Under the pieces are notes generated by a model, which was not told the DNA's origin, did not search any database, and saw only the letters and a program-made list of their open reading frames with translations. From positions 1,550,001 to 1,614,000 of the forward strand of contig JAYKYS010000004.1 of NCBI GenBank assembly GCA_036924285.1: a stretch of 64,000 bases of DNA. Direction: 5' to 3'. The DNA is from Asterella californica (taxonomy: Eukaryota; Streptophyta; Marchantiopsida; Marchantiales; Aytoniaceae). The position numbers and the translations under genes were made by a program. Each line of letters starts with the position of its first letter. Position 1 is the first letter of the stretch. This document shows, piece by piece, positions 32,868 through 43,730 of this stretch.

Positions 32868-34240
32868 TGTCGCGCCATTTGGCGGCTACATGCTTGACTT
32901 CTACTCCGACGCTTAGGTTTGGTAGTTCTAGAAGTTAGCTCATATTACTTCTAGTCCTTTATGTATATGTTTGACACCTTTGCATACGGTGTTAACACTA
33001 TTTTGAGTCCTAGTAGGCTGATAGTATGTTAGTTATCTTGTTCAAGCATTTGTGCGCTTGTGCAAGTGACTTCTTACTTGTCTATGACGTTCAATATACA
33101 TAACTTAGGGTTTCTATGCTGATAGGGGTTTGAGCTCATGGGTCGTACTTACTTGTCGCCCATGCACGCTTTCTAACTGATTTAAGTTAATTTTCGGGGC
33201 TACGTGTCGTTTTAGGTAGTTTAAGTTTTACGTTGGCACTCTAGGGGGCTTGACGTGGTAGCCTATGAGTGTAGATAAGTTACCAGGTAGTTTAAGGAAA
33301 AAAAGGACAGTCAAGTGGAGCTATGAACTCCCATTGGACCATTTTTGTCTTTTGTAAAACTCTAAGTTTAGAAACAGAGCTCTAGAGTGGAGTTCGAGCA
33401 ACTGGTGAGGTATCTTCAAAATCTGAGAACACAAGAAGAGAGAGCTCGTCGAGCCAAGCACTGTAAGTGAACTTTTCAATCGATTTGAGACAATAAAGAC
33501 GAAGTTATGCCCAATTGAAGTTCGGATTATGCCAAAACTGTATCACTCTTGTTGATTTTGGGGTTTTCAGTGTCACTTGCATCAGAATTGAAGAAATTGC
33601 TTCAAAACTTTGTGGTTGCGTTCTCTGCCAGCAGGGTTAAGATTTTCCAAAAAGTTTCATATCGATTGAGTAACTGAGTAATTCAGGGCGGCCGCTGAAG
33701 CAGAGGGGGTCTAAAAAGCTCTTAATCTAGAGCAGCGACTTCAGAGGAGGAGATCTGGAGTTCTGTGTACATTCAGGAGTCCCAGTTTCACAGGGATGTT
33801 CAGCATCCTGTAGACTTCAAATACTGTGAGAATATTTGAAATTCATCGAGCCAATTCTCTGTTCTAGGTCAGAATAGCTGTCTAGGTACCAGAAATTGCC
33901 ATAATTCTCTTACTCAGAACTTTTCTGTCAACATCTCGGTGCTAGAATTCAATCTCAGGCTGAAACTTCGTGTGTGTGTTCAGTAGTGCCTCATTTACAT
34001 GTAGGGGAAGTTTAGAAGTCTAAACCTTCATAGTTTTCCTCTCTTTGAGTGCCAAAGTTCACCGTCAAAAGCTATTACTACTAGTGAGACCTAGATTTTG
34101 CTTTTTGAGCATATTAGAGGATCCTACACTCCTGTGTGAGTGTTTATAGCTCCTGTTGTGACCTGAAAGCCAACCTCTTCAGTAAACAACCAGAGCCAGA
34201 AGCCCGGCGCTTTCCTAGGTAGACGGATCACACTTCGACA
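32868..34240 (+). repeat. E2: 3' LTR
   Basis: The 1373 bp from TGTCGCGCCATTTGG to CACTTCGACA form the partner of 24227-25598. They are followed by the ACGG duplication. Confidence 0.9.
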
Positions 34241-34660
34241 ACGGTTTAAACATCGTTTGAGACCTAGAGAAATCAAGGAGGGTGATTGGATGTCAGTCTA
34301 TGACAACAGTCTAGACAACCAGCATTGTGCACTCCGGAAGTGTTTTAGATGATGGTTTGGTCCGTATGTGATGAAGAAGATTCATGACAACGCAACTTAC
34401 ATCTTGTAAGAGTTGGACGGAATGAGCTTGAAAATACCAATGGCAAGTAAACGTGTCAAGATTTTCAAAAAGAGAGATGAGGAGGTCGATCTAGCAGATA
34501 TCTTGACAGAGTTTCAATTTGCGGATGAGGATTATGCAAAAGAGCTTGAAGATGAGGTTGACTACGATGAGAAGTAGGACGACAAGACGAGTGTCGGTCC
34601 ACTCCTTGGTTGGTATCTCTTGGTGCATACCGAAGGTTGCACAAGTTTAGAGGGGGTGGA
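34241..34660 (+). pseudogene. E3: integrase C-terminal tail and 3' UTR
   Basis: The sequence continues directly from 24226 after removal of E2: LRPREIKEGDWMSVYDNSLDNQ, then RKCFR, YVMKKIHDNATYIL and an acidic end (about 34480-34577). A polypurine tract with the AGAGGGGGTGGA core at 34649-34660 borders the 3' LTR. It carries stops such as TAA at about 34408. Confidence 0.75.
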
Positions 34661-34754
34661 TGTCGTGTCGTGGACCGGCTCCTGTCTAAAAATATGTTTG
34701 TGATACTTATCATTATCGCTCCAAAGACGCTCATGAGGCAAAAATGAGACTTTT

Positions 34755-35215
34755 TGCACAACTTTCGATCTTCACTTTCATTATATCAATAGATAGAGCT
34801 CATTGTCAGCTTTCCTTATCCACTTTGTCTATTTCAGTTGGATGTCTAGTGGAGAAGTTACGAGACTCGAAAGATAGGTAAAACAAGCTAGGTCCCAGCT
34901 TACGAGCTTTTGGCACGACTTCGGATCTTCACTTTCATCGCATCAATGGATAGAGCTCGTTGTCAGCTTTCTCTATGAACTTTGTCTACTTCAGTTGGAC
35001 GCCTAGTGGAGAAGTTATGAGACTTGAAAGATGGGTAAAACAAGCTAAGCTCCAGCTTACGAGCTTGGCACGACTTCGGATCTTCACTTTTATCGCATCA
35101 ATTGGTAGAGCTCATTGTCATCTTTCCATAGGCACTTCGTCTACTTCATTTGGACGCCTAGTGGAGAAGTTACGAGACTCGAAAGATGGGTAAAATAAGC
35201 TGAGCCGTAGTTTAC
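34755..35215 (+). repeat. Three tandem repeats of about 156 bp inside the E3 LTR
   Basis: A unit containing GAGCTC(A/G)TTGTCA, TCTACTTCAGTTGGA and GTGGAGAAGTTACGAGACT recurs with spacing of 157 and 155 bp (GAGCT at 34796, 34953, 35108). The other E3 LTRs carry the same units near 38930-39400 and 42400-42870. Such subrepeats in U3 often act as enhancers or recombination points. Confidence 0.8.
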
Positions 35216-36518
35216 TTTTGCTGACTGGGTATTTGCAGCTCCAAGCGCTATATTAAGGATGCAAGGGGCATGCTTCCTCATTATTGGAGAAAACTTGTAC
35301 GTACTGTGACTGACGTAAAGGGGCTGCTTAAGGGGTTAGCTTGTTCCTACGACTTGTCGATGGACGATTTGGAGAATTGAGAAGTCCAATGCATGCGTGC
35401 AAGGTGTCATTGGGTACAGATATATGCAAGCTACGCGTTGGTTAAGGCGGTTCGTGAAGAGGGGATTATGGAGTGTGTTCTAAGAGAAATTGAGACACAT
35501 GAAAGAGATTTGGAGTGTTTCAGTGATCTATGAAATAGAGTTGGACCGTTCGGATCGTTCCGGAGTCCAAACTTGCTGTCCTTGGATCCACCAGGGTCAG
35601 AACACCAAGTTCTTCAAGAAATTAAAGACAATACAAAGTTTCATCGGGCTGTTTGAGAATTCTGAGTGAAATTGACTCGCAGAGAAGCGCTTGCGTCAAG
35701 ATTCATGCGACTTGAAATTTGGTTGTTCTTCGCGATCGGTGAGTCAAGTTCTTCGTTCTTGGTGCCTACGTGATCAGTGATATTCATCTACACATAAGAG
35801 AAGAGCGTACGTGGATTGGATTGTTAGTTTGGATGTGGTGATCGAGTTTGAGCCGCATGGAGTCGATTTACGTCAGTGTTTTGCAACCTGCGACCAAATT
35901 TCTTGCGTGGTTTTGCAAGAGGAACTCCAAACGGCTTGTTTGGAGTCTCGTCGAATTCAAGGTAGCTAGATCTATCTACCGGAGAAGATGGATATCAGAT
36001 CAAACGATCCGTTTGGACGGTGTGTGTGATTTTAAGCCGCAGGGAGGAGTTTTTGAAGATTCGATCATCTACGATCGAAAATCGGCGATATCTCGACTGT
36101 TGGGAGTCGGATCTGAAGGTTTCTTGAGCCAACAGAGTCATGAAGGAAGGCCTTCTCGACATCTGAAGTCCGTTTGATGAAAGGAGAGAGTTCTCAGATA
36201 GATCTTTTTCGATTCCTTCTCTACGGATTTCGTCCTTTGGAGTTCGTTAAAGATCTAGTTGGCTATGTACAATCTGTGGTAGCTAGCTTTAGCTAAGAGC
36301 TTGTACATGGATGTTGTATAGACTTGGGTTTGAATCGTGTGATATTGGTGTAGCTCTTTTTGTTAGCAAAGAGATGTTTCTCTTGCTTTGAACTACGCTC
36401 GGTGGTTTTGGATTTGGGTTGAGATTTAGAGACTCGTCGTAGAGGGTTTTGAAGCAGAGTACAAACCACTCTGGTCTGTTTTTCGGTCTTGAGTTCTTAA
36501 GAGAAAGAACCGGCAGTG

Positions 36519-36527
36519 TATATATAG
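36519..36527 (+). promoter_or_regulatory. TATA box in the E3 LTR
   Basis: TATATATAG lies about 120 bp before the LTR end. The minus-strand relatives carry TATATATC or similar near 37576 and 39692. It is the likely U3 promoter. Confidence 0.5.
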
Positions 36528-36645
36528 CGACGTTTGTTTTCATGCTTGTGTTTCTCTTTCTTGTTCTCTGTTCAACACACTACATCTCCACAGCCAAGAA
36601 CCTCGTATTTTCTTGGACATCCTTCGCGTAAAATCCGACACGACA

Positions 36646-36975
36646 ACGGTGGTACAGAGATATCATGAATTGTTGCTCATATTAGCCATCAGAGGATACC
36701 AGCAAGCATTACTATCAGATATTTCGCTGCTGGGGCGCAGAATCTCACGGTTGTTGGCATCAGTCACTTGGTGATAGCGGGTAGCCATCTCAAGATCACA
36801 CGCGTGCTGGGAGAGGTTAGGGTTTACATAACTCGTGATCTAGTATATTTTGAGAGATGTTACGGAGCTTACGACATCTCTAGATGCATCAGGTGGAGTC
36901 TCCAGCGTACATCTTGGAGAACGTTCATTTGTTGGATGATGCTCGTACACAGATGATGACGAGTGTGCACCATGT
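36646..36975 (+). pseudogene. O: DNMT middle part (motifs II-VI), inverted
   Basis: The plus-strand text matches 12995-13345 of N: ISLLG, HLVIAG, then the catalytic region, and later ILENV-type text near 36915. The position of the catalytic Cys codon (TGT in N) reads TCT, Ser, at 36788-36790, and the tryptophan before it is TAG. There is also a one-base deletion. The methyltransferase of O is therefore dead at the active site. All other O pieces are minus strand, so this orientation shows the inversion. Confidence 0.8.
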
Positions 36976-37449
36976 GCGGTCTTGAGTTGCTTCTCAAACT
37001 CCCTGTGTAACTCTGTAGCTTGTAAGCCCTTCCTTGGTTGCTCAACCCACTCCAAGAATGACTTCTTGGTGATTCGATCACTGTCCTCCAAGAAGTACTC
37101 ATCCATCAAAGCACGAGCAAATGTCTCCCAATCCTTGTTAAAATGCTTCATTAGCATTTTAACATGATCTCTAATATCTGGAGCTGCTGCCAACTCAAAC
37201 ATCTTAATCATCTCATCTTTTGAGACCCGGTTTAGCTCCATCTCCTTCACATAATGCCTCAAATATCTTGAGACATGTCTCTCATTGAACTGGTCAATCT
37301 TGTTGACCACCGCTTGAAGCACCTTTGTTGCCAAAGCTTTCTTCCGTTCATCAGACTGTTGCTGCCGTAAGAACATAGTGAAAGCTTGGAACATCGATGC
37401 AGTCGTCATATCCAATTGCACCTTCGGCAATCCACCCGAACCACTAGCT
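36976..37449 (-). pseudogene. E3: gag, N-terminal half
   Basis: The minus-strand frame gives GLPKVQLDMTTASMFQAFTM, ATKVLQAVVNKIDQF, SRYLRHYVKEMELN and KKSFLEWVEQPRKGLQATEL, collinear with residues 15-165 of E2 gag. It is the missing half of the gag at 19038-19437, separated from it by the inversion. Just upstream a solo LTR splits the first codons from the rest. Confidence 0.8.
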
Positions 37450-37453
37450 CCGT

Positions 37454-39468
37454 TATCGTGTCGGATATTGCGTGAAGGATGTCCAGGAAAACGCGAGGTT
37501 CCTGGCTGTGGAGATGTTGTGTGCCAAACAGAGACAAGACAGAGACGAACAACCACGAAAATGAACGCGCAATATATACCACTCCAAATGTATGTACACT
37601 GCCGTTTTTTTCTCCTAACAACACAAAACTGAGGAACAGACCAGAGCGGTCTGTAACCTACTTCAGAAGCCCTAAAACAAACCCCTGAATCGCAACCCTA
37701 GCCTGAAATCGCCAAAGCGCAGCTCAAAGCAAGAGAAACTTCTCTTTGCTAACAACCAGAGCCACAACAGTATCACGCGATCCAAACTCAAGTCCAAACC
37801 ACATTCACACACTAGCTCTTGGCTAAAGCTAGCTACCACAAGCCATACACAACCAACTAAGTCCTTAACGAACTCAAAAGGACGAAACCTGTAGCAAAGG
37901 AACCGAAAAAGACCTATCTGGGAACTTTCTCCTTTCGCCAAACGATCTTCAAATGTTGATAGGGTCTCCTTCCCTGACTCTGTTGGCTCAAGAAACCTTC
38001 AGATCCGACTCCCGATAGTCGAGATATCGCCGATTTTTGATCGCAGGTGACTGAACCTTCGAAAACTCCTCCCTGCGGCTTAAAACCGCTCACACCGCAC
38101 AAACGGATCGTCCAAACTGATATCTGTCTTCTCTGGTAGGTAGATCTAGCTACCCTGAACCCAACAAGACTCCAAACAAGCCGTTCGGAGTTCCCCTTGC
38201 AAAACCACTCGAGAAATTTGGTCGCAGATTACAAAAATTGACGTAAATCGACTCCCTACGGCTCAACCTCGCTCACCACACCTAAACTAACAATCCAATC
38301 CACACACGGTCTTCTCCTATGAGTAGATGAAGACTCTCTGATCGCGTAAGCACCAAGAACGAAGAGCTTGGCTCACCGATCGCGAAGAACAATCCAATCT
38401 CAGGTCGCAGGCGATGAAAACTTGACGCAAGCGCTTCCCTGCGAGCCAATTTCTCTCACAACTCCCAAACCGCCCGATGAAAACTGGTATCGTCTTCAAT
38501 TTCCTGAAGAACTCGTTGTTCTGATCCCGATGGATCCAAGGACAGCAAGTTTGGACTCCGGAACGGTCCGAACGGTCCAACTCTCCTTCACAGGTAACTG
38601 AAAACCCCAAATCTGCTTCCTGCGTCTCAATTTCTCCCAGAACACAACCCCCGATCCGTCTCTTCCAGAACCGTCTTAACCTGTGCGTAGCCTGCACAGA
38701 TCTGAACCCGATGACACCTTGCGCGCGCGTATTGGACTTCCCAATTCTCCAAAATATCCACCGACAGGTCGCAAGAACAAGCAAGCCCCTTAAGCAGCCT
38801 CCTTGCAACAGTCTGTACGTACGAAGTTCAACCCTCAATAATAAGAAGCAGGCCCCTTGCGTCTTTGATATAACGCCTGAAGCCCTAAATACCCAGTCAG
38901 CAAGTAACTAGGGGTTTAGCTTGATTTTGCCTTTTTTCGAATCGCATAACTTCTTCTCTGGATGTCCAAACGAAATAAACAAGATGCCCATGGAAAGCTG
39001 ACAACGAGCTCTATCCATCTTTGCGATAAAAGTAAAGATCCGAAGTTGCGCCAAAAGCTAGTAAGCTGGGGCCTAGCTTGTTTTCTCCATCTTTCGAGTC
39101 CTGTAACTTCTTCACTATGCGTCCAAACGAAGTAGACAAAGTGCCTATGGAACGCTGACAAGGAGCTCTATCCACTGGTGCGATAAAAACGAAGATCCGA
39201 AGTGGTGCCAAAAACCCGTAAGCTGGGGCCTAGCTTATTTTCTCCATCTTTCGAGTCTTGTAACTTCTCCACTAGGCGCCCAAACGAAGTAGACAAGATG
39301 CCTATGGAAAGCTGACAAGGAGCTCTACCCATCTATGCGATGAAAATGGAGATCTGAGATTGTGCCAAAATCCGTAAGCTGGGGCCTAGCTTGTCTTCTC
39401 ATGAGTGTCTTTGGAGCGACAAGCATCGAAGTTTGAATTTCAGGTAGGAGTCGGTCCACGACACGACA
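37454..39468 (-). mobile_element. Solo LTR (E3 family) inserted in E3 gag
   Basis: A 2015-bp minus-strand LTR is flanked by CCGT (37450-37453) and CTGT (39469-39472), a 4-bp duplication with one C-to-T change. Removing it joins the gag start (ATG near 39508, MSGDWNGDGN) to GASGSGGLPKVQL. It has no internal sequence, so it is solo. Confidence 0.8.
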
Positions 39469-39472
39469 CTGT

Positions 39473-39569
39473 TTCCATCACCGTTCCAGTCCCCACTCAT
39501 GATTGCGAATCTCTTCTTCAAAGTTCAAACACAGAAAACCCCAGACCTTCACGTCGAGTTCACCACCGT
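39473..39569 (-). other. E3: leader, primer-binding site and first gag codons
   Basis: Read on the minus strand from the LTR edge: ACGG, then TGGTGAACTCGACGTG (39549-39564; shared with E2), then a short leader and an ATG near 39508 opening gag. Confidence 0.6.
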
Positions 39570-42500
39570 TGTCGTGTCAGATTTTGCGTGAAGGATGTCA
39601 AGAAAAACGTGAGGTTCTTGGCTGTGGATATGTAGTGTGTTGAACAGAGAACAAGAAAGAGAAACACAAGCACGAAAACAAACGTCGCTACATATATCAA
39701 CTCTCAACGCATATACACTACCGGTTCTTTCTCTTAAGAACTCAAGACCGAAAAATAGATCAGAGCGGTCTGTACTCTGCTTCAAACCCTCTACAACGAG
39801 TCTCTAAATCTCAACCTAGACCCAAAACCACCGAGCGTAGCTCAAAGCAAGAGAAACATCCCTTCGCTAACAAAAAGAGCTACACCAATAGCACACGATT
39901 CAAACCCAAGTCTATACAACATCCATGTACAAGCTCTTAGCTAAAGCTAGCTACCACAAGCTGTACATAGTCAACTAGATCTTTAACGGACTCCAAAGGA
40001 CGAAACCCGTAGCGAAGGAACCGAAAAAGATCTATCTGAGAACTTTCTCCTTTCGTCAAACGGACTTCAGATGTCGATAAGGCCTTCCTTCCTGACTCTG
40101 TTGGCCCAAGAAACCTTCAGATCCGACTCCCAACAGTCGAGATATCGTCAATTTTTGACCGCAGACGACCGAACCTTCAAAAACTCCTCCCTGTGACTTA
40201 AAATCGCACACACCGCCCAAATGTATTATCTGATATGATATCCGTCGTCTCCGGTAGGTCGATCTAGCTATCTTGAACCCAACGAGACTCCAAACAAGCC
40301 GTTTGAGTTCTCTTTGCAAAACCACGCAAGAAATTTGATCGCAGGTTGCAAAACACTGATGTAAATTGACTCCCTACGGCTCAAACTCGCTCACCACATC
40401 CAAACCAACAATCCAATCCACGTACGCTCTTGTCCTATGTGTAGATGAAGACTCTTGGGCACCAAGAACGAAGAACTTGGCTCACGAATCGCAAAGAACA
40501 ACCAAATTTGAAGTCCTAGACGATGAAAACTTGACGCAAGCGCTTCTCTTCGAGTCAATTTCACTCAGAACTCCCAAACTGCCCGATGAAACTTTGTATC
40601 GTCTTCAATTTCCTAGAGAACTCGGCCTTCTGACCTTGATGGATCCAAGGACAGCAAGTTTAGACTCCGGAACGACCCGAACGGTCCAACTCTCCTTCAC
40701 AGATCACTGAAGCACTTCAAATCTCCTTCCTACGTCTCAATTTCTCTTAGAACACACTCCCTGATCCGCCTCTTCACAAACCATTGTCGCGCTACTTGGC
40801 GATTACATGTTACATTTCTACTCCGACACTTGAGTTTAGTAGTTCTGGAAGTTAGCACATATTACTTCTAGTCGTTTATGTATATGTTTGACTCCTTTGC
40901 ATACGGTGTTAACACTATTTTGAGTCATAGTAGGCTGATAGTATGCTAGTTATCTTGTTCAAGCATTTGTGCGCTTGTGCAAGTGACTTCTTACTTGTCT
41001 ATGATGTTCAATGTACATAACTTAGATTTACCATGTTGATAGGGTTTAAGCTCATGGGTTGCACTTACATGTTGCCCATGCACGCTTTTTTAGCTGGTTT
41101 AAGTTTACTTTCAAGACTACGTGTCGTTTTAGGTAGTTTAAGATTTACGCTTGTATTTTAGAGAACTTGACGTTGTAGCCTATGAGTGCAATTAAGTTAC
41201 CACATGGTTTAAGACACAAAAGGATATCCAAGTGGAGCTATGAATTCCTATTGGTCCGTTCCTGTCTTTTGTAAAACTCTAAATTTAGAAACATAGGTCT
41301 AAAGGAGAGTTCAAGCATTTGGTGAGGAGACTGTGAAATCTGAGAGCACAAGAAGAGAGAGCTCGTCGTGCCAAGCACTGTCAGTGAAATTCTTGATCGA
41401 TTTGGAACAATAAAGAAGGAGTTATGCCCAATTGAAGTTCGGATTGAGTTGAAACAGCGTCACTTTTGTTGGATTTGGGGTTTTCAGTGTCATTTGCAGC
41501 AAAATTGAGGAAATCGCTTCAAACTTTCGTGGTTGCATTCACTGTCAGCGGGGCTATGACTGTCCAAAAATTTTCAAGTCATTTGAGTGAGTGAGTGACT
41601 AATTCAGGACGACCGTTGAAAGGGGTCTAAAAAGCTCTCAATCTAGAGCAGCAACTTTAGAGAACGATATCTGGAGAACTATGTACAATCAGGAGTCCCA
41701 ACTTCACAGGGATGTTCAGCATCTTGTAGACTCCAAATTTTGTAAGAATCTTTGAAAATGATCGAGCCAATTTTCTGTTGTAGGTCAAAATAGCTGTCTG
41801 AGTATCAGAAATTGCCGCAATATCTTTGATCGGAACTTTTCTGCTCATATCTCGGTGCTAGAATTTGATCTCAGCTGAAACTTTGCGTGTGCGCTCAGTG
41901 GGCTCTCTTTTACATGTAGGAGAATTTTAGAAGTCAGAATCATCATAGTTTTCGTCTCCTTGAGTGTTAAAGTTCACCGCCTGATCCTATTACTACTAGT
42001 TAGACCTGAATTTCGCTTTCTGAACATATTAGAGGATCCTAAACACATGTGTGAATGCTTATAGCGCCATGTTGTAACCTGAAAGGTCAACCTCTTGAGT
42101 AAACAACCACAGCCAGAAGCCCAGCGCTTTCTTAGGTAGACGGATCACACTCCGACATCGTCTTAACTTACGTGTAGCCTGCACAGATCTGAACCCAATG
42201 ACACCTTGCGTGCATGCATTGGACTTCCCAATTCTCCAAATCGTCCACCGACAAGTCGTAAGAACAAGCTAACTCCTTAAGCAACCCTCTTATGTCAGCA
42301 CAATACATACAAGTTTTCTCCAATAATGAGGAAGCAGACCTCTTGCGTCCTCAGTATAGCGCTTGGAGCTACAAATACCCAATCAGCAAAAGTAAACTAA
42401 GGTCCAGCTTGTTTTATTCATCTTTCGAGTCTCGTAACTTCTCCATTAGGCGTCCAAATGAAGTAGACGAAGTGCCTATGGAAAGCTAACAAGGAGCTCT

Positions 42501-42948
42501 ACCCATTGATGCGATGAAAGTGAAGATCCAAAGTCGTGCCAAAAGATAGTAAGCTGGGGGCTAGCTTGTTTTACCCATCTTTCGAGTCTCGTAACTTCTC
42601 CACTAGGCGTCCAACTGAAGTAGACAAAATGCATAGGGAAAGCTGACAACGAGCTCTAGTCATGGATGCGATGAAAGTGAAGATCCAAAGTCGTGCCAAA
42701 AACTCGTAAGCTGGGGCATAGCATGTTTTACCCATCTTTCGAGTCTCGTAACTTCTCCACTATGCGTCCAACTGAAGTAGACAAAGCGCATAAAGAAAGT
42801 TGACAACGAGCTCTATCCATTGATGTTATGAAAGTGAAGATCAAAAGTTGTACAAAAAGTCTCAATTTTAGCCCATGAGTGTCTTTAGAACGATAATGAT
42901 AAGTATCACAAACAGATTTTCAGACAAGAGCCGATCCACGACACGACA
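39570..42948 (-). repeat. E3: 5' LTR, interrupted by another LTR
   Basis: The pieces 39570-40784 and 42158-42948 together form an E3-family LTR of about 2 kb on the minus strand. An E2-family LTR (40785-42157) sits inside. The outer end GACACGACA at 42948 is followed by GCGT and then O sequence (GTGCCACATACAAG). Confidence 0.8.
40785..42157 (+). mobile_element. Solo LTR (E2 family) inserted in the E3 5' LTR
   Basis: The 1373-bp block from TGTCGCGCTACTTGG to CACTCCGACA is flanked by CCAT (40781-40784) and TCGT (42158-42161). The intact E3 LTR copy reads CCGT at this site, so each flank has one CpG-type transition. It is more diverged from the E2 LTRs than they are from each other. Confidence 0.8.
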
Positions 42949-43730
42949 GCGTGCCACATACAAGTATCGTTGTACTCGTATGTTTGCTTGCAATATCACA
43001 GTCAAACTTGTGCTGATCTCACTAAACAGCTCCAGCACACACACACCATCCTCTGGATACTATCATACAATGAGAGTCGTATCCAACGATGATAAGATCA
43101 CAAGGTCAGTAGCAGGAGCAACCCTTTGTTCCTCTACTGGCGGTACAAAGACTTCACTCCAAACCTACTGCACCAACGATCAGCATACTGCTACAACTCT
43201 CCACTCGAACTCCAGTGTGAAACATCCAAGGCAGATGATACTACCGTAGTCATGCTAAGCATGTCCCCATCTCCTCAAAGACCGGAGTATCTTCCGTATG
43301 GACATTGCTCTTTAATAACTCGCTGAGCCAAGTGATGACGGAACTGAACCTTACAACGGATGCCATCATCCTTGGTGTAGGCTCCATTGTCCCAACTCCA
43401 GCATTGGACCGCACTGGTAAGCGGCTCACTCGTCTCTCACTGGACTGTCAACTTGGTCTATAAGATGATATTTTCCGTCCAATAGTCAATCACGAATCTC
43501 ATAGGTTATAGCACAGCACCTCCAACGAAAACGTCATAAGACTCTTTGACCATAGCGATGGCCTTGATTTTCACCATAGAGTCATCTGTGGGATGATCTG
43601 ATCGAACTCTCATCATCAGCATCTCGCGTGTCATGTGTAGAGCTGTACCCCTTGATCCTCTTAGAGATGTCTGCAGCTAGAATGGACATCTCTCTACCTC
43701 GGACTTCCTCAAATCCAAACCAATGCACGT
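42949..43730 (-). pseudogene. O: protease C-terminal part to DNMT motif I
   Basis: The minus strand is parallel to about 12980 back to 12180 of N: DNMT motif I-II region near 42960-43080, the upstream QAW and FVPPVEEQ region near 43100-43200, and the protease distal half with YDV-VGGAVL-P near 43510. Stops and indels are present. It is cut at 43730 by a solo LTR. Confidence 0.75.

Larger units (their letters stand above)
24227..34240 (+). mobile_element. Retroelement E2: full-length Ty3/gypsy element with two LTRs
   Basis: This 10,014-bp element has LTRs of 1372 and 1373 bp that differ at only scattered positions, a polypurine tract before the 3' LTR, and a 4-bp ACGG duplication. It is inserted in the integrase gene of E3. 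The coding order is gag, zinc knuckle, protease, RT, RNase H, integrase. It is disabled by a TAG in gag, several stops and small indels in pol, and a solo LTR at 28700-30027. The gag-protease text (a zinc knuckle followed by DALRKDLIFFKDGKIHL) recalls a gypsy lineage seen in basidiomycetes and early plants. That lineage assignment is from memory and is tentative. Confidence 0.9.
34661..36645 (+). repeat. E3: 3' LTR
   Basis: The 1985 bp run from TGTCGTGTCGTGG to CGACACGACA. Minus-strand relatives are at 37454-39468 and 39570-42948. It contains the tandem repeats at 34755-35215 and a TATA string at 36519-36527. Beyond it, O sequence resumes (ACGGTGGTACAGAG). Confidence 0.85.
19038..36975. other. 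Inverted segment of about 17.9 kb
   Basis: At 19037/19038, minus-strand O DNMT text abuts plus-strand E3 gag text. At 36975/36976, plus-strand O DNMT text abuts minus-strand E3 gag text. Flipping 19038-36975 joins O's DNMT (…GAGTTGC with GCAGTGC…) and E3's gag (EFEKQL with RFSRLTRMEKL) at the same time. GAGTTGC is shared by both partners at the right breakpoint, so the exact position is uncertain by about 10 bp. Confidence 0.75.
19038..42948. mobile_element. Retroelement E3: Ty3/gypsy element with about 2-kb LTRs, split by the inversion
   Basis: Pieces are: gag second half to integrase at 19038-24226 (+), integrase tail 34241-34660 (+), 3' LTR 34661-36645 (+), gag first half 36976-37449 (-), leader and gag start 39473-39569 (-), and 5' LTR 39570-42948 (-, itself interrupted). 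Undoing the inversion gives one minus-strand element inserted in O. Its flanks read GCGT (42949-42952) and, as reverse complement of 36646-36649, CCGT, which is a 3-of-4 match for a decayed 4-bp duplication. It is related to E2/E5 in protein sequence but has different LTRs. Confidence 0.8.

Noticed and set aside
36646..37449. Fusion gene between DNMT and gag
   Set aside because: The two parts are on opposite strands and belong to two elements. Explained by the inversion joint.
37454..42948. Two tandem complete E3 elements
   Set aside because: Only about 100 bp of leader and gag start lie between the LTRs, and one LTR has its own 4-bp duplication. A solo LTR in gag is simpler.
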